In this document: positions 45,111 to 56,412 of the stretch, in pieces
Layout of the letters: every line of letters begins with the position of its first letter
Numbering within the stretch: the first letter of the stretch is position 1
Assembly (NCBI GenBank): GCA_019009955.1
Contig: CM032229.1
Coordinates: forward strand, 195,100,001-195,164,000
Reading direction: 5' to 3'
DNA: 64,000 nucleotides
Source of the DNA: Riptortus pedestris
Taxonomy: Eukaryota; Arthropoda; Insecta; Hemiptera; Alydidae
Translations under genes and position numbers: made by a program
The notes under the pieces: model-generated
What the model saw: only the letters and a program-made list of their open reading frames with translations
The model's database searches: none
What the model was told of the DNA's origin: nothing

Positions 45111-45875
45111 ATCTACTGGTAGCCACTCCAGTTGTACCAGCTCCGAGTTGAACCGTCTACAGAGCCAATAGTATTGATAAGGTAACCTCATACATCTGAT
45201 GGCTTACTTATTTTTCTAACTCTAATATAAACAAAGAATTCTCCCTCATTAGTTTTGAGGGACGAGGACCCCCTCTCACATTGCATATTGGCAATCAGAG
45301 AGTATACTTAGCTGTCCTCTTATTGCAACAACTAACACTAGCAGATATAGTTACCATGAGACGAGGAGAGGGGGTAAGGCAAATTCAGGTCTGTTGTCAA
45401 ATCACAACTTGGAAATAGAGTCATTATGAGCCTTTTTCAAACATTAACTCAACTATCTAGATGAACATTAAAGTTCTCCAAGAGTTCTCCATACATTCTT
45501 TCTCCAACTCGAATACTCAGCAATATAATGTATTTCATAGCCTTCGGTTAACCACATGTCCCTATTAAGGTCATACAACAGAGCTACTATGCACCTCATA
45601 AATATTACTTCCTGTTAAAATAGGCCTGTTATTGTAGCCGAATTAGAGAATACTCTGTGAGGGATAAGCAGCTGCCTGTGGGAAATCTGCTACGTGCACA
45701 CAATCCCTGGGTTGTGGAATTGCAGGGAGGTGCTAACGCCTAAATATTATTTGTGATGCCGAGTATAAATATGAAGTAGTGTCAGTGCCAAGGGCTTTAA
45801 TGTATGAGGCCAGCTGTTATTAGTTGGATGGGTGACAGCAGACATTGCTCGGGATTAGAATATACCTCGCGTAAC
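45111..45875. other. Intergenic DNA, no gene recognised
   Basis: A GGGAAATCTGCTACG motif at about 45680 belongs to the dispersed repeat. No protein-like frame. Confidence 0.4.
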
Positions 45876-46510
45876 AGCAGCACCTCACACCATCACTCCT
45901 ATACCCGTGGCAGCAGCACCCCACACCATCACTCCTATACCCGTGGCAGCAGCACCCCACACCATCACTCCTATACCCGTGGCAGCAGCACCCCACACCA
46001 TCACTCCTATACCCGTGGCAGCAGCACCCCACACCACCACTCCTACACCCGTGACAGCAGCACCCCACACCACCACTCCTACACCCGTGACAGCAGCACC
46101 TCACACCACCACTCCTACACCCGTGACAGCAGCACCCCACACCACCACTCCTACACCCGTGACAGCAGCACCCCACACCACCACTCCTATACCCGTGACA
46201 GCAGCACCCCACACCACCACTCCTACACCCGTGACAGCAGCACCCCACACCACCACTCCTATACCCGTGACAGCAGCACCTCACACCACCACTCCTATAC
46301 CCGTGACAGCAGCACCCCACACCATCACTCCTATACCCGTGACAGCAGCACCCCACACCACCACTCCTATACCCGTGACAGCAGCACCCCACACCATCAC
46401 TCCTATACCCGTGACAGCTGCACCCCACACCATCACTCCTATATCCGTGACAGCAGCACCTCACATCATGACTCCTATACCCGTGGCAGCAGCACATCAC
46501 ATCATTCCAC
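45876..46510. repeat. 36-bp minisatellite, about 17 units
   Basis: The unit is AGCAGCACCCCACACCAYCA then CTCCTATACCCGTGRC. The length is a multiple of three, so plus frames stay open as 12-residue repeats (SSTPHHHSYTRD or AAPHTTTPIPVT) and a minus frame as GVGCCCHGYRSD. Substitutions are mostly C/T and A/G. One frame has an ATG at 45804 and runs to 46517, but no domain or splice context supports a gene. Confidence 0.93.
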
Positions 46511-46958
46511 TTGTTGAGCAAATCGATGAACAGATTGGGTTTTCATTGGGTAGTTACTAATGGTGATATTTCTATGGATAGTTATTATGATGTGGAAATG
46601 TTCATAAGATACACGGATGGTTGAGTGATGCGATATACCCCTGCATTTCCACCTGCATACTATCCCGCACAGCTTGCATCCACTCCTCTATATTGCACTA
46701 TGATTGCACAGATACAAGCAGAATTGTTTCTTTACCGAATGTAATGATATGGAATCGCCACTAATCCATCATTTTCAAAGCGACAGTCGCTCTATACATG
46801 ATATAATTCAGTTACCTCACCCATCAACTAATAAACAGCACTCAGATGAAGTTATCTTAAGTATATCAAAATATTTATTTATACTTTTAAGTATTACTGT
46901 TTTCGAAAATTATAAAGATCTGAGTAACGTGACTTCTGAGTAACTTAAGAGGCAACTG

Positions 46959-46961
<3 letters not shown>
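46511..46961. other. Unique DNA, no gene recognised
   Basis: A 79-codon frame at 46704-46943 has no recognisable domain. Confidence 0.4.
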
Positions 46962-46989
<28 letters not shown>

Positions 46990-47031
46990 CTATATATATA
47001 TATATATATATATATAGATATATATATATAG
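46962..47031. repeat. (AT)n tract with GATATA/CTATAT palindromes
   Basis: AT tract interrupted by single C and G. Confidence 0.95.
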
Positions 47032-47117
47032 GTTCTACTCACTATTCGTTTTTCGAAAAATTCCTCAAATGTCCATCGATCCTACCCAGCAGAAAGCGAA
47101 AATGTGATCCGTTCAAA

Positions 47118-47120
<3 letters not shown>
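47032..47120 (-). repeat. Palindrome-family repeat, copy J (partial)
   Basis: CAAATGTCCATCGATCCTAC, AAGCGAAAATGTGATCCGTT, then (TA)n on both sides. Confidence 0.75.

Positions 47121-47170
<50 letters not shown>
47121..47170. repeat. (TA)n microsatellite
   Basis: Joins copy J to a Helitron-like unit. Confidence 0.95.
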
Positions 47171-47172
<2 letters not shown>

Positions 47173-47475
47173 GTTAACCCTTTAACGCTCTAGAGATCCC
47201 AATTTTTGGTTAATCGTAACCAAACTCGATATTCAAACTTGTGAAGTGTGAAAAGTGAAACTTAAAGTTCATTAACGGCAGAAATCTTACCGGAGGGTAG
47301 TTTAGGGTGGGGATTGTATAGTATAAATCTTATTGCAAATGAAATGTTTCATAAATTTTGTTGTGAACATGTTTCCTCTATATTGAATATTAACAGAGAT
47401 ATTGCCATTTTAGTTTTCGGTCATAAGTAAACCCTCACTCCGACTCAGGCCATAATTGCAATAAGCTGTTATGTA
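47171..47475 (-). repeat. Helitron-like unit fragment
   Basis: TTAACGCTCTAGAGATCCCA, ATTGAATATTAACAGAGATA and GTTTTCGGTCATAAGTAAAC. Confidence 0.7.
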
Positions 47476-47636
47476 ATAATCAACTTCATTCCAAGATCAA
47501 ATACCAAATATGGCTTAAGCCAAAACTTCAGAAATCTTTACTATCTACAGCTGCAGTCACAAGATACTGAATATCTCTACTTACCTTTGACAGGAAGTAG
47601 AATTAAGTGTAGCTCCTAAATTGTAGACCTTGAATT

Positions 47637-48123
47637 GGCTGACCGTGATGTCGGAGCTGAGGCAGTATATTCATCTGGTGAACCAATCTTCAACCATACC
47701 ACATCAGCATATTGCTATGCACCTGCCTTGGGTTGGCTGACTGTCAGGTCGGAGCTGAGGCAGTATATTCATCTGGTGAACCAATCTTCAACCATACCAC
47801 ATCAGCATATTGCTATGCACCTGCCTTGGGTTGGCTGACTGTCAGGTCGGAGCTGAGGCAGTATAATCATCTGGTGAGCCAATCATCAACCATACCACAT
47901 CAGCATATTGCTATGCACCTGCCTTGGGTTGGCTGACTGTCAGGTCGGAGCTGAGGCAGTATATTCATCTGGTGAACCAATCTTCAACCATACCACATCA
48001 GCATATTGCTATGCACCTGCCTTGGGTTGGCTGACTGTCAGGTCGGAGCTGAGGCAGTATAATCATCTGGTGAGCCAATCATCAACCATACCACATCAGC
48101 ATATTGCTATGCACCTGCCTTTT
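47637..48123. repeat. 98-bp tandem repeat, 5 units
   Basis: GGTTGGCTGACTGTCAGGTC recurs at 98-bp spacing (about 47733, 47831, 47929, 48027). Alternating units carry TATATTCATCTGGTGAACC or TATAATCATCTGGTGAGCC, suggesting a 196-bp higher-order period. Confidence 0.95.
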
Positions 48124-48399
48124 ACATCAAAGTAAATTGAGACTTCGAAATAACAACTCAGGGTTGGTCAGGTGTGTTAAGGCCTTCATACCAATACATG
48201 TTCCATCTAACGTCAACTAAGATTTTACATTCTAGGCTAAATGATTTCTTATTTATCGTTTCCCTTCTTGAAATTTAACTCTTTCACGCAAATATAAAGA
48301 TTATAATTGCTAATGTTTGGAATTGAACCAGGTAGAGGGGAAATGGGTGTTATTATCTTTTGATAACCAACTAAGGGTTGGTGGTGTGTGTTAAGGGCT

Positions 48400-48475
48400 G
48401 GCCTTCACAGTCATGGATGATTAGGAGGTGTAGGTTCGATTCCGTCATGAGTGCGAGAGGTTATTTGGTGCTCAG
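48400..48475 (+). repeat. tRNA-related (SINE-like) segment
   Basis: GGTTCGATTCC at 48432-48442 is a polymerase III B box. The A-box side is degenerate and there is no cloverleaf. Confidence 0.35.
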
Positions 48476-48959
48476 TAACAGTATACACAGCAACAACCGA
48501 CCTAGGTAGTCCTCCAGATCACCCCACTCCCGACCACCTTAAATTTAAACAAATAATTTGAAATATTTATTACTACTATATTGCTCTTTAGGAATAGCTT
48601 AAACCTTAGAAATAATTTCCTTCAAGTATTTAAATCACTTTCTATCTCAGTTATTAATCGGCTGTGTTGATACAAACTGGATTTGTCTTCACATATGTGC
48701 CCTCGTGGCTTAAGTGTACCTTGACAACTTGCGTGTCTATCGAAATGCAGGCGCTCTTGGAAGGGTTTCTAAACCTTTCGGTATCAAATATCATTGCAGA
48801 GAGTTCTACTATCGAAGGCTTCCTCCTCACATTTACTGTTACACATGTCTTTGTGAGATGCAAATATTTTATGTGATGACTTCATCAATGAAGACTTTTC
48901 GTTCTTTACTGGGTAATGTGAATAACTATTTTCACTCAACACTATACATCATTATTCTC

Positions 48960-49150
48960 ATTTGCACAAATCGGACCAGGAATAATGGTGGTTTTAAAGG
49001 GGGGGGGGGTGTTTCAAGAGATGAACGAAAACCTCCCTTATTACGAGTTGGATCGTAAAATGTCATAGATCCAATCTTGTTAAACTATTGATGATATACA
49101 ATTGTTTTACTTTGCATTATATCCTTACTCAAATACTAATACGGTAGTTA
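48960..49150 (-). repeat. Helitron-like unit fragment
   Basis: AAATCGGACCAGGAATAATG with a G-run and GTTGGATCGTAAAATGTCAT fit the inverted unit. Confidence 0.5.
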
Positions 49151-49173
49151 TTCGTACTTTCCTTTATTTGCCG

Positions 49174-49179
<6 letters not shown>

Positions 49180-49268
<89 letters not shown>
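49180..49268. repeat. (TG)n(TA)n compound microsatellite
   Basis: About 58 bp of TG followed by about 30 bp of TA, ending at a Helitron-like fragment. Confidence 0.97.
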
Positions 49269-49269
<1 letters not shown>

Positions 49270-49610
49270 TTTTTTTGCGGTCGCAATTTTAGTTTAATCG
49301 TTAACAAACTCGATATTTAAATAATTTAAAAATTTAAAATTTAAGGTTTGGTGTAAAAAAAAAAAATGAAGTTCGTTAATTGAAATCCGACGAATGGGAG
49401 GGGGGGGGGTTAGAGGGGAAAAGGTCTTAATATGTCCGTTATTATGCATCGGATTGACAAATCGTATAGAACCAATCTATTTGTAAATACTATGTTCTAT
49501 AAATATTGTTGTGTACGCATTTTCACTCTGTTCATTATCAACAGAGATCATGAATTTTTTATTTTTTGCCTTTCAGTAAAGCCTCACTCCTATTATATTA
49601 TGATGATATT
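49269..49610 (-). repeat. Helitron-like unit fragment
   Basis: TGCGGTCGCAATTTTAGTTT, CGTTATTATGCATCGGATTG and CATTATCAACAGAGATCATG. Confidence 0.65.
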
Positions 49611-49979
49611 ATGAACACTACATTACAATCTTAAGTAGTACAATATTGCACACATTGTACTTTTACTTTGTGAGATACGTGTGATGACGTCATCAATTTG
49701 AGTCTTAACTGGAAAATGTTTGATATTTTTTTTTACCTACACCTTAATTGATACTTGACCGTTTAATTAAACAAGTTTGTAGTCGTTAATGGTTGAAATT
49801 CGTGCAGGTTGGGAGGGGGGGGGGGGTCTAAAGCAATTTGAATATTCCAAATATCTCCGTTCTTAATGGTTTTATTGAAAAATGTCACACAACAGTCTTG
49901 TTAAGCCATTCCTCCTTCAGATTTGTTCTTATTTACATTTTATGCAACTTAAGCATTAAGCTAGTCATTGTTACTTTTT

Positions 49980-49995
49980 AGCAGATTTCCCTTAA
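49980..49995. repeat. Palindrome half with TTAA target (copy K)
   Basis: AGCAGATTTCCCTTAA at the left edge of piggyBac-like element 2. The right half, TTAAGGGCTATTG, resumes at 51127. Copy I at 40899 shows the unoccupied form TTTCCCTTAAGGGCTA. Confidence 0.8.
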
Positions 49996-51126
49996 CCCTT
50001 CACAGGCAAGGTATATGATAATTACAGTGCAGGCAAGCTGGGTCATGGGTGACCCGATCATATTTATAGCAGTATTCTTTCATATTACATATCCTAGGAG
50101 GTACTCAAAAATAAAATTAAATAAAGGAAAACACAGTTTATAAAGTTTATTGTACTTAACGATATACACGAGTCTATAAAAATTCAACATGTGAAAGATA
50201 AATGAGTTCATTTTTATTCATGTAAGGAAAAAGGATCATCCATTCCAGCAAAATAAGTCGTCCATGGTGAGGTTGTGTAATGTGCCTCCTCTCAAGAGCA
50301 AGCCAAGTAATGCTGTGGTTTCTAATGTATTGGTTTCTCCAATGTACCACTGTTTGGAGGCAAATGTTTTGGCCCTGGTTGCGATTTCCTCATTAATGAA
50401 AGTAGTAATTTTCTCTATCATTTCATGTGAAAATAATAAGAAAAGACATTCCTACTCTCCGCTGGTAGTTCCAGCACTATTCTTGGTCATTGGGAATTTC
50501 AACAAATTTCGAGAGGGTGTTCTCGAAAAGGGATACCGTAAAGGTTTGTCTATCCATATGGTTTCCTAAGAAGAAATTTCACTCATTATGAGTAACTTGG
50601 AACATTTCCTCATCAAAATCATCCTCAGGAAGTGGATGAAACTCATCATTGACGCAGTCATCATTTACCAACTCTGGATTTTCATCTTCACTGGCTGAAT
50701 CCTAGAAATCATCATCAGGTTCTTCTGCTCGTTGTCGCTCAAGCTCTTGTAGAATTTCCTCAGCAGTCCTAAATAAAACATTTTCAGATGCCATTCTGTT
50801 ACAGAAACTTTTCAGTTGTGTTGAACAGTTGAGCAGTCAGTTCAATAAATTTAAAAAACCATAAATTTACAGAAAAAAATTGATTAATATAAGTGCATGA
50901 AAAGCAAGGCGGGTCATATGTGAGCCAGGATCGAGGTTTCTAGAGTACAGGAAGAAACAGGCTTAATATTATAGTCAAGACCACTCAGCTTTCCTCCCAG
51001 ATGTCAGGAGCAATACTCAGAAGGAGGGTTTTTTGCAAACCCCCACTCCTCCTTCCCCTATTTCCCCCCTTAAAACATTTTAAACACCCTCTGGGTCACC
51101 GGCGACCCAGCCTTGCCTGTGAAGGG
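49996..51126 (-). mobile_element. piggyBac-like transposon 2 (internally deleted)
   Basis: TTAA at 49992-49995 and 51127-51130. Perfect 16-bp inverted ends: CCCTTCACAGGCAAGG (49996-50011) and CCTTGCCTGTGAAGGG (51111-51126). Subterminal GGGTCAYSGGYGACCC motifs lie near both ends (about 50040 and 51095), with a partial copy at 50925. It is 1131 bp, too short for a full transposase. Its TIR differs from that of element 1, so this is a separate family. Confidence 0.9.
50236..50794 (-). pseudogene. piggyBac-like transposase N-terminal remnant
   Basis: Starts at the ATG at 50792-50794 (MASENVLFRTAEEILQELER). After one in-frame stop it continues with an acidic stretch (DSASEDENPELVNDD and PEDDFDEEMFQV), typical of piggyBac transposase N-termini. 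A later frame (50236-50421) reads KQWYIGETNTLETTALLGLL then RGGTLHNLTMDDLF, matching the start of the catalytic domain. The DDE residues and cysteine-rich tail are deleted and stops interrupt the rest. Non-functional. Confidence 0.75.
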
Positions 51127-51130
51127 TTAA

Positions 51131-51699
51131 GGGCTATTGTCTATTGAACTTGAGGAAAATAGATCTTTTTTGAAATTTTAAAACGAAATTTTGAAATTAT
51201 TCTGAAACGAAATTCACTTTGCAATCCGAAAAACGAATGAAAAAGTGATGTAATTTTATTAAAAAATAGCCACTGCTTTTTTTTTTCTTTTTTTTCTTTT
51301 TTTGTGGAAATGAGGTGTTTGCGGAAAATGCACCAGAAAGCCCCTCTTCTATCTGCTGTTCAGGCAGCCTTCGCCTGACTTCAAATATATGGCTGATTAT
51401 TTCAGCTAATTTATATCATTTCATAGTGTGTTGATTGTTTTTCATTTAATAGTCATATTTATAGATTAGGTACAGCATTTGCATGATGGTGAGAATGGGA
51501 GCTCCGTTAGAGGTGGGAAACTGCAAGATGAATGAAAACCATTTATATACAGCTAATAGATGGAGCTAGCATCTTGCTCCCACCACTGTGTGCATCTTGC
51601 TCCCACCACTGTGCGCATCTTGTCAGTATCCTGTACCCCCATTACTCAAATCTGCATCCAGGATGTTAGTTGGTACAATTGCTGAAGGAAACCTCTCCA
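51131..51699. other. Intergenic DNA, no gene recognised
   Basis: A short GCATCTTGCTCCCACCACTG repeat occurs twice near 51570-51610. Otherwise featureless. Confidence 0.4.
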
Positions 51700-52000
51700 C
51701 CACATGCATAGCTTAATTAACTTGCCAATCTCAGAGCTATGGGTTCGATTCCCGACTCGTAGCATGGAAAGGTTGGCAACTGGTAGGTAATGGTATTGTC
51801 TCCACTCAAGCCTTTACTGGTCTCAATAGAATTCTCTTCTTGATGCCTTTATTGCTGGATGGTCTGATGCAGAAGGCAATGGGAAACCACTCCATGTCCT
51901 TGTAGCCCTCTTATTCCCTTGTTAGCTCACGTCAAAATCAGGTTTACCTGTTCACGAGACCAATTGCCAGGTATAGCCTGTAATACTACACATGCATTAA
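51700..52000 (+). mobile_element. tRNA-derived SINE (probable)
   Basis: GGTTCGATTCCCGAC at 51742-51756 is a strong polymerase III B box. The body then contains GCAGAAGGCAATGGGAAACC and CACTCCATGTCC, a composition typical of arthropod tRNA-SINE bodies. The tail is not clearly poly(A). No cloverleaf. Confidence 0.5.
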
Positions 52001-52007
52001 TAAACAA

Positions 52008-52118
52008 TTTTGAACGTCATCTCCTGGGCAGGGTTGATGGACATTTGAGAAAATGTTTCGAATCTCGCGTCATGCCGTCAACCTGAATAGGTTATTTGCC
52101 CGATGGGAAATCTGCTAT
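52008..52118 (+). repeat. Palindrome-family repeat, copy L
   Basis: TTTTGAACGTCATCTCCTGG, GGTTGATGGACATTTGAGAA and GATGGGAAATCTGCTATA. Ends about 145 bp before globin exon 2. Confidence 0.75.
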
Positions 52119-52263
52119 AATTCTGCGACTAGTGCCCAAGAGAGTTGTAGGTGGGGATAAGGTGCTTATGATATGATTTGTATTCATGGATGTTGATGAT
52201 GACTGGAGGGGTGTGGTGGGGAGAGGATACAGGGTGGCAGTAGCTAGCTAGAGTGCGGGCAGG

Positions 52264-52445
52264 ATGGGCAACAAGATAGCCAAAGCAGGCTTGATAGGAT
52301 CCCCCGCAGGGAGTAGGAAAGACCGCCAACTCCCGCCCCCAGATCCTAGGCTGCCTCTCACGCCGAAGCAGAAGTACTCCATCCTAGCATCCTGGAAGGG
52401 CATATCTCGCCAAATGAAGCCTACAGGTGTCTACATGTTTATCAA
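52264..52445 (+). CDS. Globin (globin X-like), first coding exon 2
   Basis: Paralogue of the exon at 24518-24699 with the same 182-nt length and the same phase-2 end at a consensus donor (AA then GTAAGT at 52446). The protein begins MGNKIAKAGLIGS, has a basic and proline-rich linker, then DPRLPLTPKQKYSILASWKG (helix A with Trp) and TGVYMFIK (helix B). Only the linker and first residues differ strongly. Gly2 allows N-myristoylation; there is no Cys3, but Lys residues near the start could help membrane binding. The haem pocket is encoded by exons not visible here. It could be a tandem gene or an alternative first exon of the gene starting at 24518. Confidence 0.8.
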
Positions 52446-52771
52446 GTAAGTGCTACTTCATATCTGATACCGAAAATAAGCACTTTTACTATGGCACCCT
52501 CCTAAGCACATTTCCCTAAGCAAAACATTTCCTTAAATGTCCATCGATCATAGCTAGTAGATGACGAGAAGCAATCTTGTTACACACATCAAGTAAAAAG
52601 TGATAATTCGTCCAATTTGTTTAGAATATCTAATATCCAGAAGTAAATAAAACTAATAATGGTTTCCCGTTGATTTATAAAGGTTGAATTAACGCAAGCA
52701 CTTGTCGTTATTTTTATGGCGAAACAATATTATGGAAGATATTGAGTAATTAATTCTTGGGCTTCGAAGTA

Positions 52772-53151
<380 letters not shown>

Positions 53152-53639
53152 GGTTAGAATAATGGTTTTTTTTTAATTGGTGAACTTTTACATTCCCAAT
53201 CCTTTCGCATTCTCAAAAAAAAAAAGTTATGTATTCTGAATTAGATGAGAGTTGGAGCATTTGGCCCGAATATGGCAGAAGAGAGTAGAGCTATGGTTGT
53301 CTCAACTTGGTGGTGGAATTCAACTCCAAAGAGATCATTATAATTTATAATTTCTTCTTCTTCGTATAAAGAACACCCTATCTAATTTTCAAAACGTTTA
53401 TACATATATGTAATGGACAATAATTAAAAAAAAAATGCTTTGCTAAAATTAATCATTGAAGAGGATTTTGATCTGTAAATATAAATGAAGAATGTCGGTG
53501 GAAAGGAAGAAAGAGCGTCGATTGATTAAGTATGCATTAAGTCGGTAAGTTCAGACTTAAATTGAAAAGTTGAGAGTTAAGTCTGAGCAACTTCACTTTG
53601 AGAAATTATTAATGTCTAGATTCACAAAGAACCCTTTCC
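53152..53639. other. Intergenic or intronic DNA, nothing recognised
   Basis: AT-rich, no coding signal. Confidence 0.4.
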
Positions 53640-53910
53640 AATGAAAAAAACAGTCGCAATGTTTGTTACCAAACTCGATATTTAAATATTTTATGTAAAA
53701 ATAACTGTGAAGTTTGTTAACGGCTGAAATCGGACCGCGTGGAGGGGAATTTCCAAAATTCAAAATATTTCCTTGAGTATAGAATCAATGTCATTACAAA
53801 TATAATGTTCTAACAAATTTTGATATGCACATGATTTTTCTATATTCAATATTAGCCGAAATATTTCCATATTTTTGTTTTCGGCCATTTTTCATAAATA
53901 CCATTTCATC
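53640..53910 (-). repeat. Helitron-like unit fragment
   Basis: TTACCAAACTCGATATTTAA, AAGTTTGTTAACGGCTGAAA and TTTCGGCCATTTTTCATAAA. A perfect TGATGACGTCATCA palindrome lies just downstream at about 53975. Confidence 0.65.
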
Positions 53911-54149
53911 CTAGGGCTAAATACCTAATATGGTTTCCATTGTATTTTTATTTTGTGAGATAAACGCAAATACTTACGTGATGACGTCATCAATTACGAT
54001 TATCGTTCTTTTCTCGAAAATATTTATTTGATCCACAGCAGGTGTGAGCAACCATTTTATTCAACGAGCCAATTTAAATTTCAAAATTGTTTGGTCGGTA
54101 GCACATAATGTAACACTTATTAATAATTTACAAAACTTTATTTATAAAA

Positions 54150-54265
54150 ACATTAGTGTGTAGAGGATTGATAAATAAATTGTGTAGTAATAAAAACTGA
54201 TAAAACTTGCGTGTGTCTGATACATTTTGCAGTCCAAAAGAACTCTAATAAAAACGAAACATGTT
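54150..54265 (+). repeat. Relic LTR related to the gypsy element
   Basis: AATAAAAACTGATAAAACTT and CAGTCCAAAAGAACTCTAAT match, in opposite orientation and with clear divergence, the segment of the LTR at about 56430-56520 (GAGTTCTTTTGGATTGCAAA ... CAGTTTTTATCACTG). It sits just before the first satellite unit. Confidence 0.65.
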
Positions 54266-54399
54266 ATGTATGGCAAAGAACAAAAAAAAAAAAAAAAAAC
54301 TAGGAATTATAACTCGATAAACAATAGTGGTTCATGTTGTAAAAGTAAAAGACTATTTTAAAAGAATTAGAATGATTCCTCTCTTTCTCCGTTCATTTA

Positions 54400-56412
54400 A
54401 ATATATAATAATATGAAAAGGGTAGAAAGCCTCTAGTTGGTGGTGTAACTTGGGCAAACATTAACTGATTTAATCAATAGACATTCTTAAACCTAACTAA
54501 ATATATAATAATATGAAAAGGGTAGAAAGCCTCTAGTTGGTGGTGTAACTTGGGCAAACATTAACTGATTTAATCAATAGACATTCTTAAACCTAACTAA
54601 ATATATAATAATATGAAAAGGATAGAAAGCCTCTAGTTGGTGGTGTAACTTGGGCAAACATTAACTGATTTAATCAATAGACATTCTTAAACCTAACTAA
54701 ATATATAATAATATGAAAAGGATAGAAAGCCTCTAGTTGGTGGTGTAACTTGGGCAAACATTAACTGATTTAATCAATAGACATTCTTAAACCTAACTAA
54801 ATATATAATAATATGAAAAGGATAGAAAGCCTCTAGTTGGTGGTGTAACTTGGGCAAACATTAACTGATTTAATCAATAGACATTCTTAAACCTAACTAA
54901 ATATATAATAATATGAAAAGGTTAGAAAGCCTCTAGTTGGTGGTGTAACTTGGGCAAACATTAACTGATTTAATCAATAGACATTCTTAAACCTAACTAA
55001 ATATATAATAATATGAAAAGGATAGAAAGCCTCTAGTTGGTGGTGTAACTTGGGCAAACATTAACTGATTTAATCAATAGACATTCTTAAACCTAACTAA
55101 ATATATAATAATATGAAAAGGGTAGAAAGCCTCTAGTTGGTGGTGTAACTTGGGCAAACATTAACTGATTTAATCAATAGACATTCTTAAACCTAACTAA
55201 ATATATAATAATATGAAAAGGATAGAAAGCCAGTAGTTGGTGGTGTAACTTGGGCAAACATTAACTGATTTAATCAATAGACATTTTTAAACCTAACTAA
55301 ATATATAATAATATGAAAAGGATAGAAAGCCTCTAGTTGGTGGTGTAACTTGGGCAAACATTAACTGATTTAATCAATAGACATTCTTAAACCTAACTGA
55401 ATATATAATAATATGAAAAGGGTAGAAAGCCTCTAGTTGGTGGTGTAACTTGGGCAAACATTAACTGATTTAATCAATAGACATTCTTAAACCTAACTAA
55501 ATATAATAATATGAAAAGGGTAGAAAGCCTCTAGTTGGTGGTGTAACTTGGGCAATCATTAACTGATTTAATCAATAGACATTCTTAAACCTAACTGAAT
55601 ATATAATAATATGAAAAGGGTAGAAAGCCTCTAGTTGGTGGTGTAACTTGGGCAAACATTAACTGATTTAATCAATAGACATTCTTAAACCTAACTAAAT
55701 ATATAATAATATGAAAAGGGTAGAAAGCCTCTAGTTGGTGGTGTAACTTGGGCAAACATTAACTGATTTAATCAATAGACATTCTTAAACCTAACTAAAT
55801 ATATAATAATATGAAAAGGGTAGAAAGCCTCTAGTTGGTGGTGTAACTTGGGCAAACATTAACTGATTTAATCAATATACATTCTTAAACCTAACTAAAT
55901 ATATAATAATATGAAAAGGGTAGAAAGCCTCTAGTTGGTGGTGTAACTTGGGCAAACATTAACTGATTTAATCAATAGACATTCTTAAACCTAACTAAAT
56001 ATATAATAATATGAAAAGGATAGAAAGCCTCTAGTTGGTGGTGTAACTTGGGCAAACATTAACTGATTTAATCAATAGACATTCTTAAACCTAACTAAAT
56101 ATATAATAATATGAAAAGGGTAGAAAGCCTCTAGTTGGTGGTGTAACGTGGGCAAACATTAACTGATTTAATCAATAGACATTCTTAAACCTAACTAAAT
56201 ATATAATAATATGAAAAGGGTAGAAAGCCTCTAGTTGGTGGTGTAACTTGGGCAAACATTAACTGATTTAATCAATAGACATTCTTAAACCTAACTAAAT
56301 ATATAATAATATGAAAAGGGTAGAAAGCCTCTAGTTGGTGGTGTAACTTGGGCAAACATTAACTGATTTAATCAATAGACATTCTTAAACATAACTAAAT
56401 ATATAATAATAT
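54400..56412. repeat. 100-bp satellite array, left block (~20 units)
   Basis: The unit starts AATATATAATAATATGAAAA and contains GCCTCTAGTTGGTGGTGTAA and ACTGATTTAATCAATAGACA. The period is exactly 100 bp and identity is very high. The main variable site is AAGGGTAG/AAGGATAG. The block stops mid-unit at the LTR boundary. Confidence 0.97.

Noticed and set aside
54400..56412. CRISPR-like array of regular 100-bp repeats
   Set aside because: Units are continuous with no unique spacers, in a eukaryotic context. It is satellite DNA.
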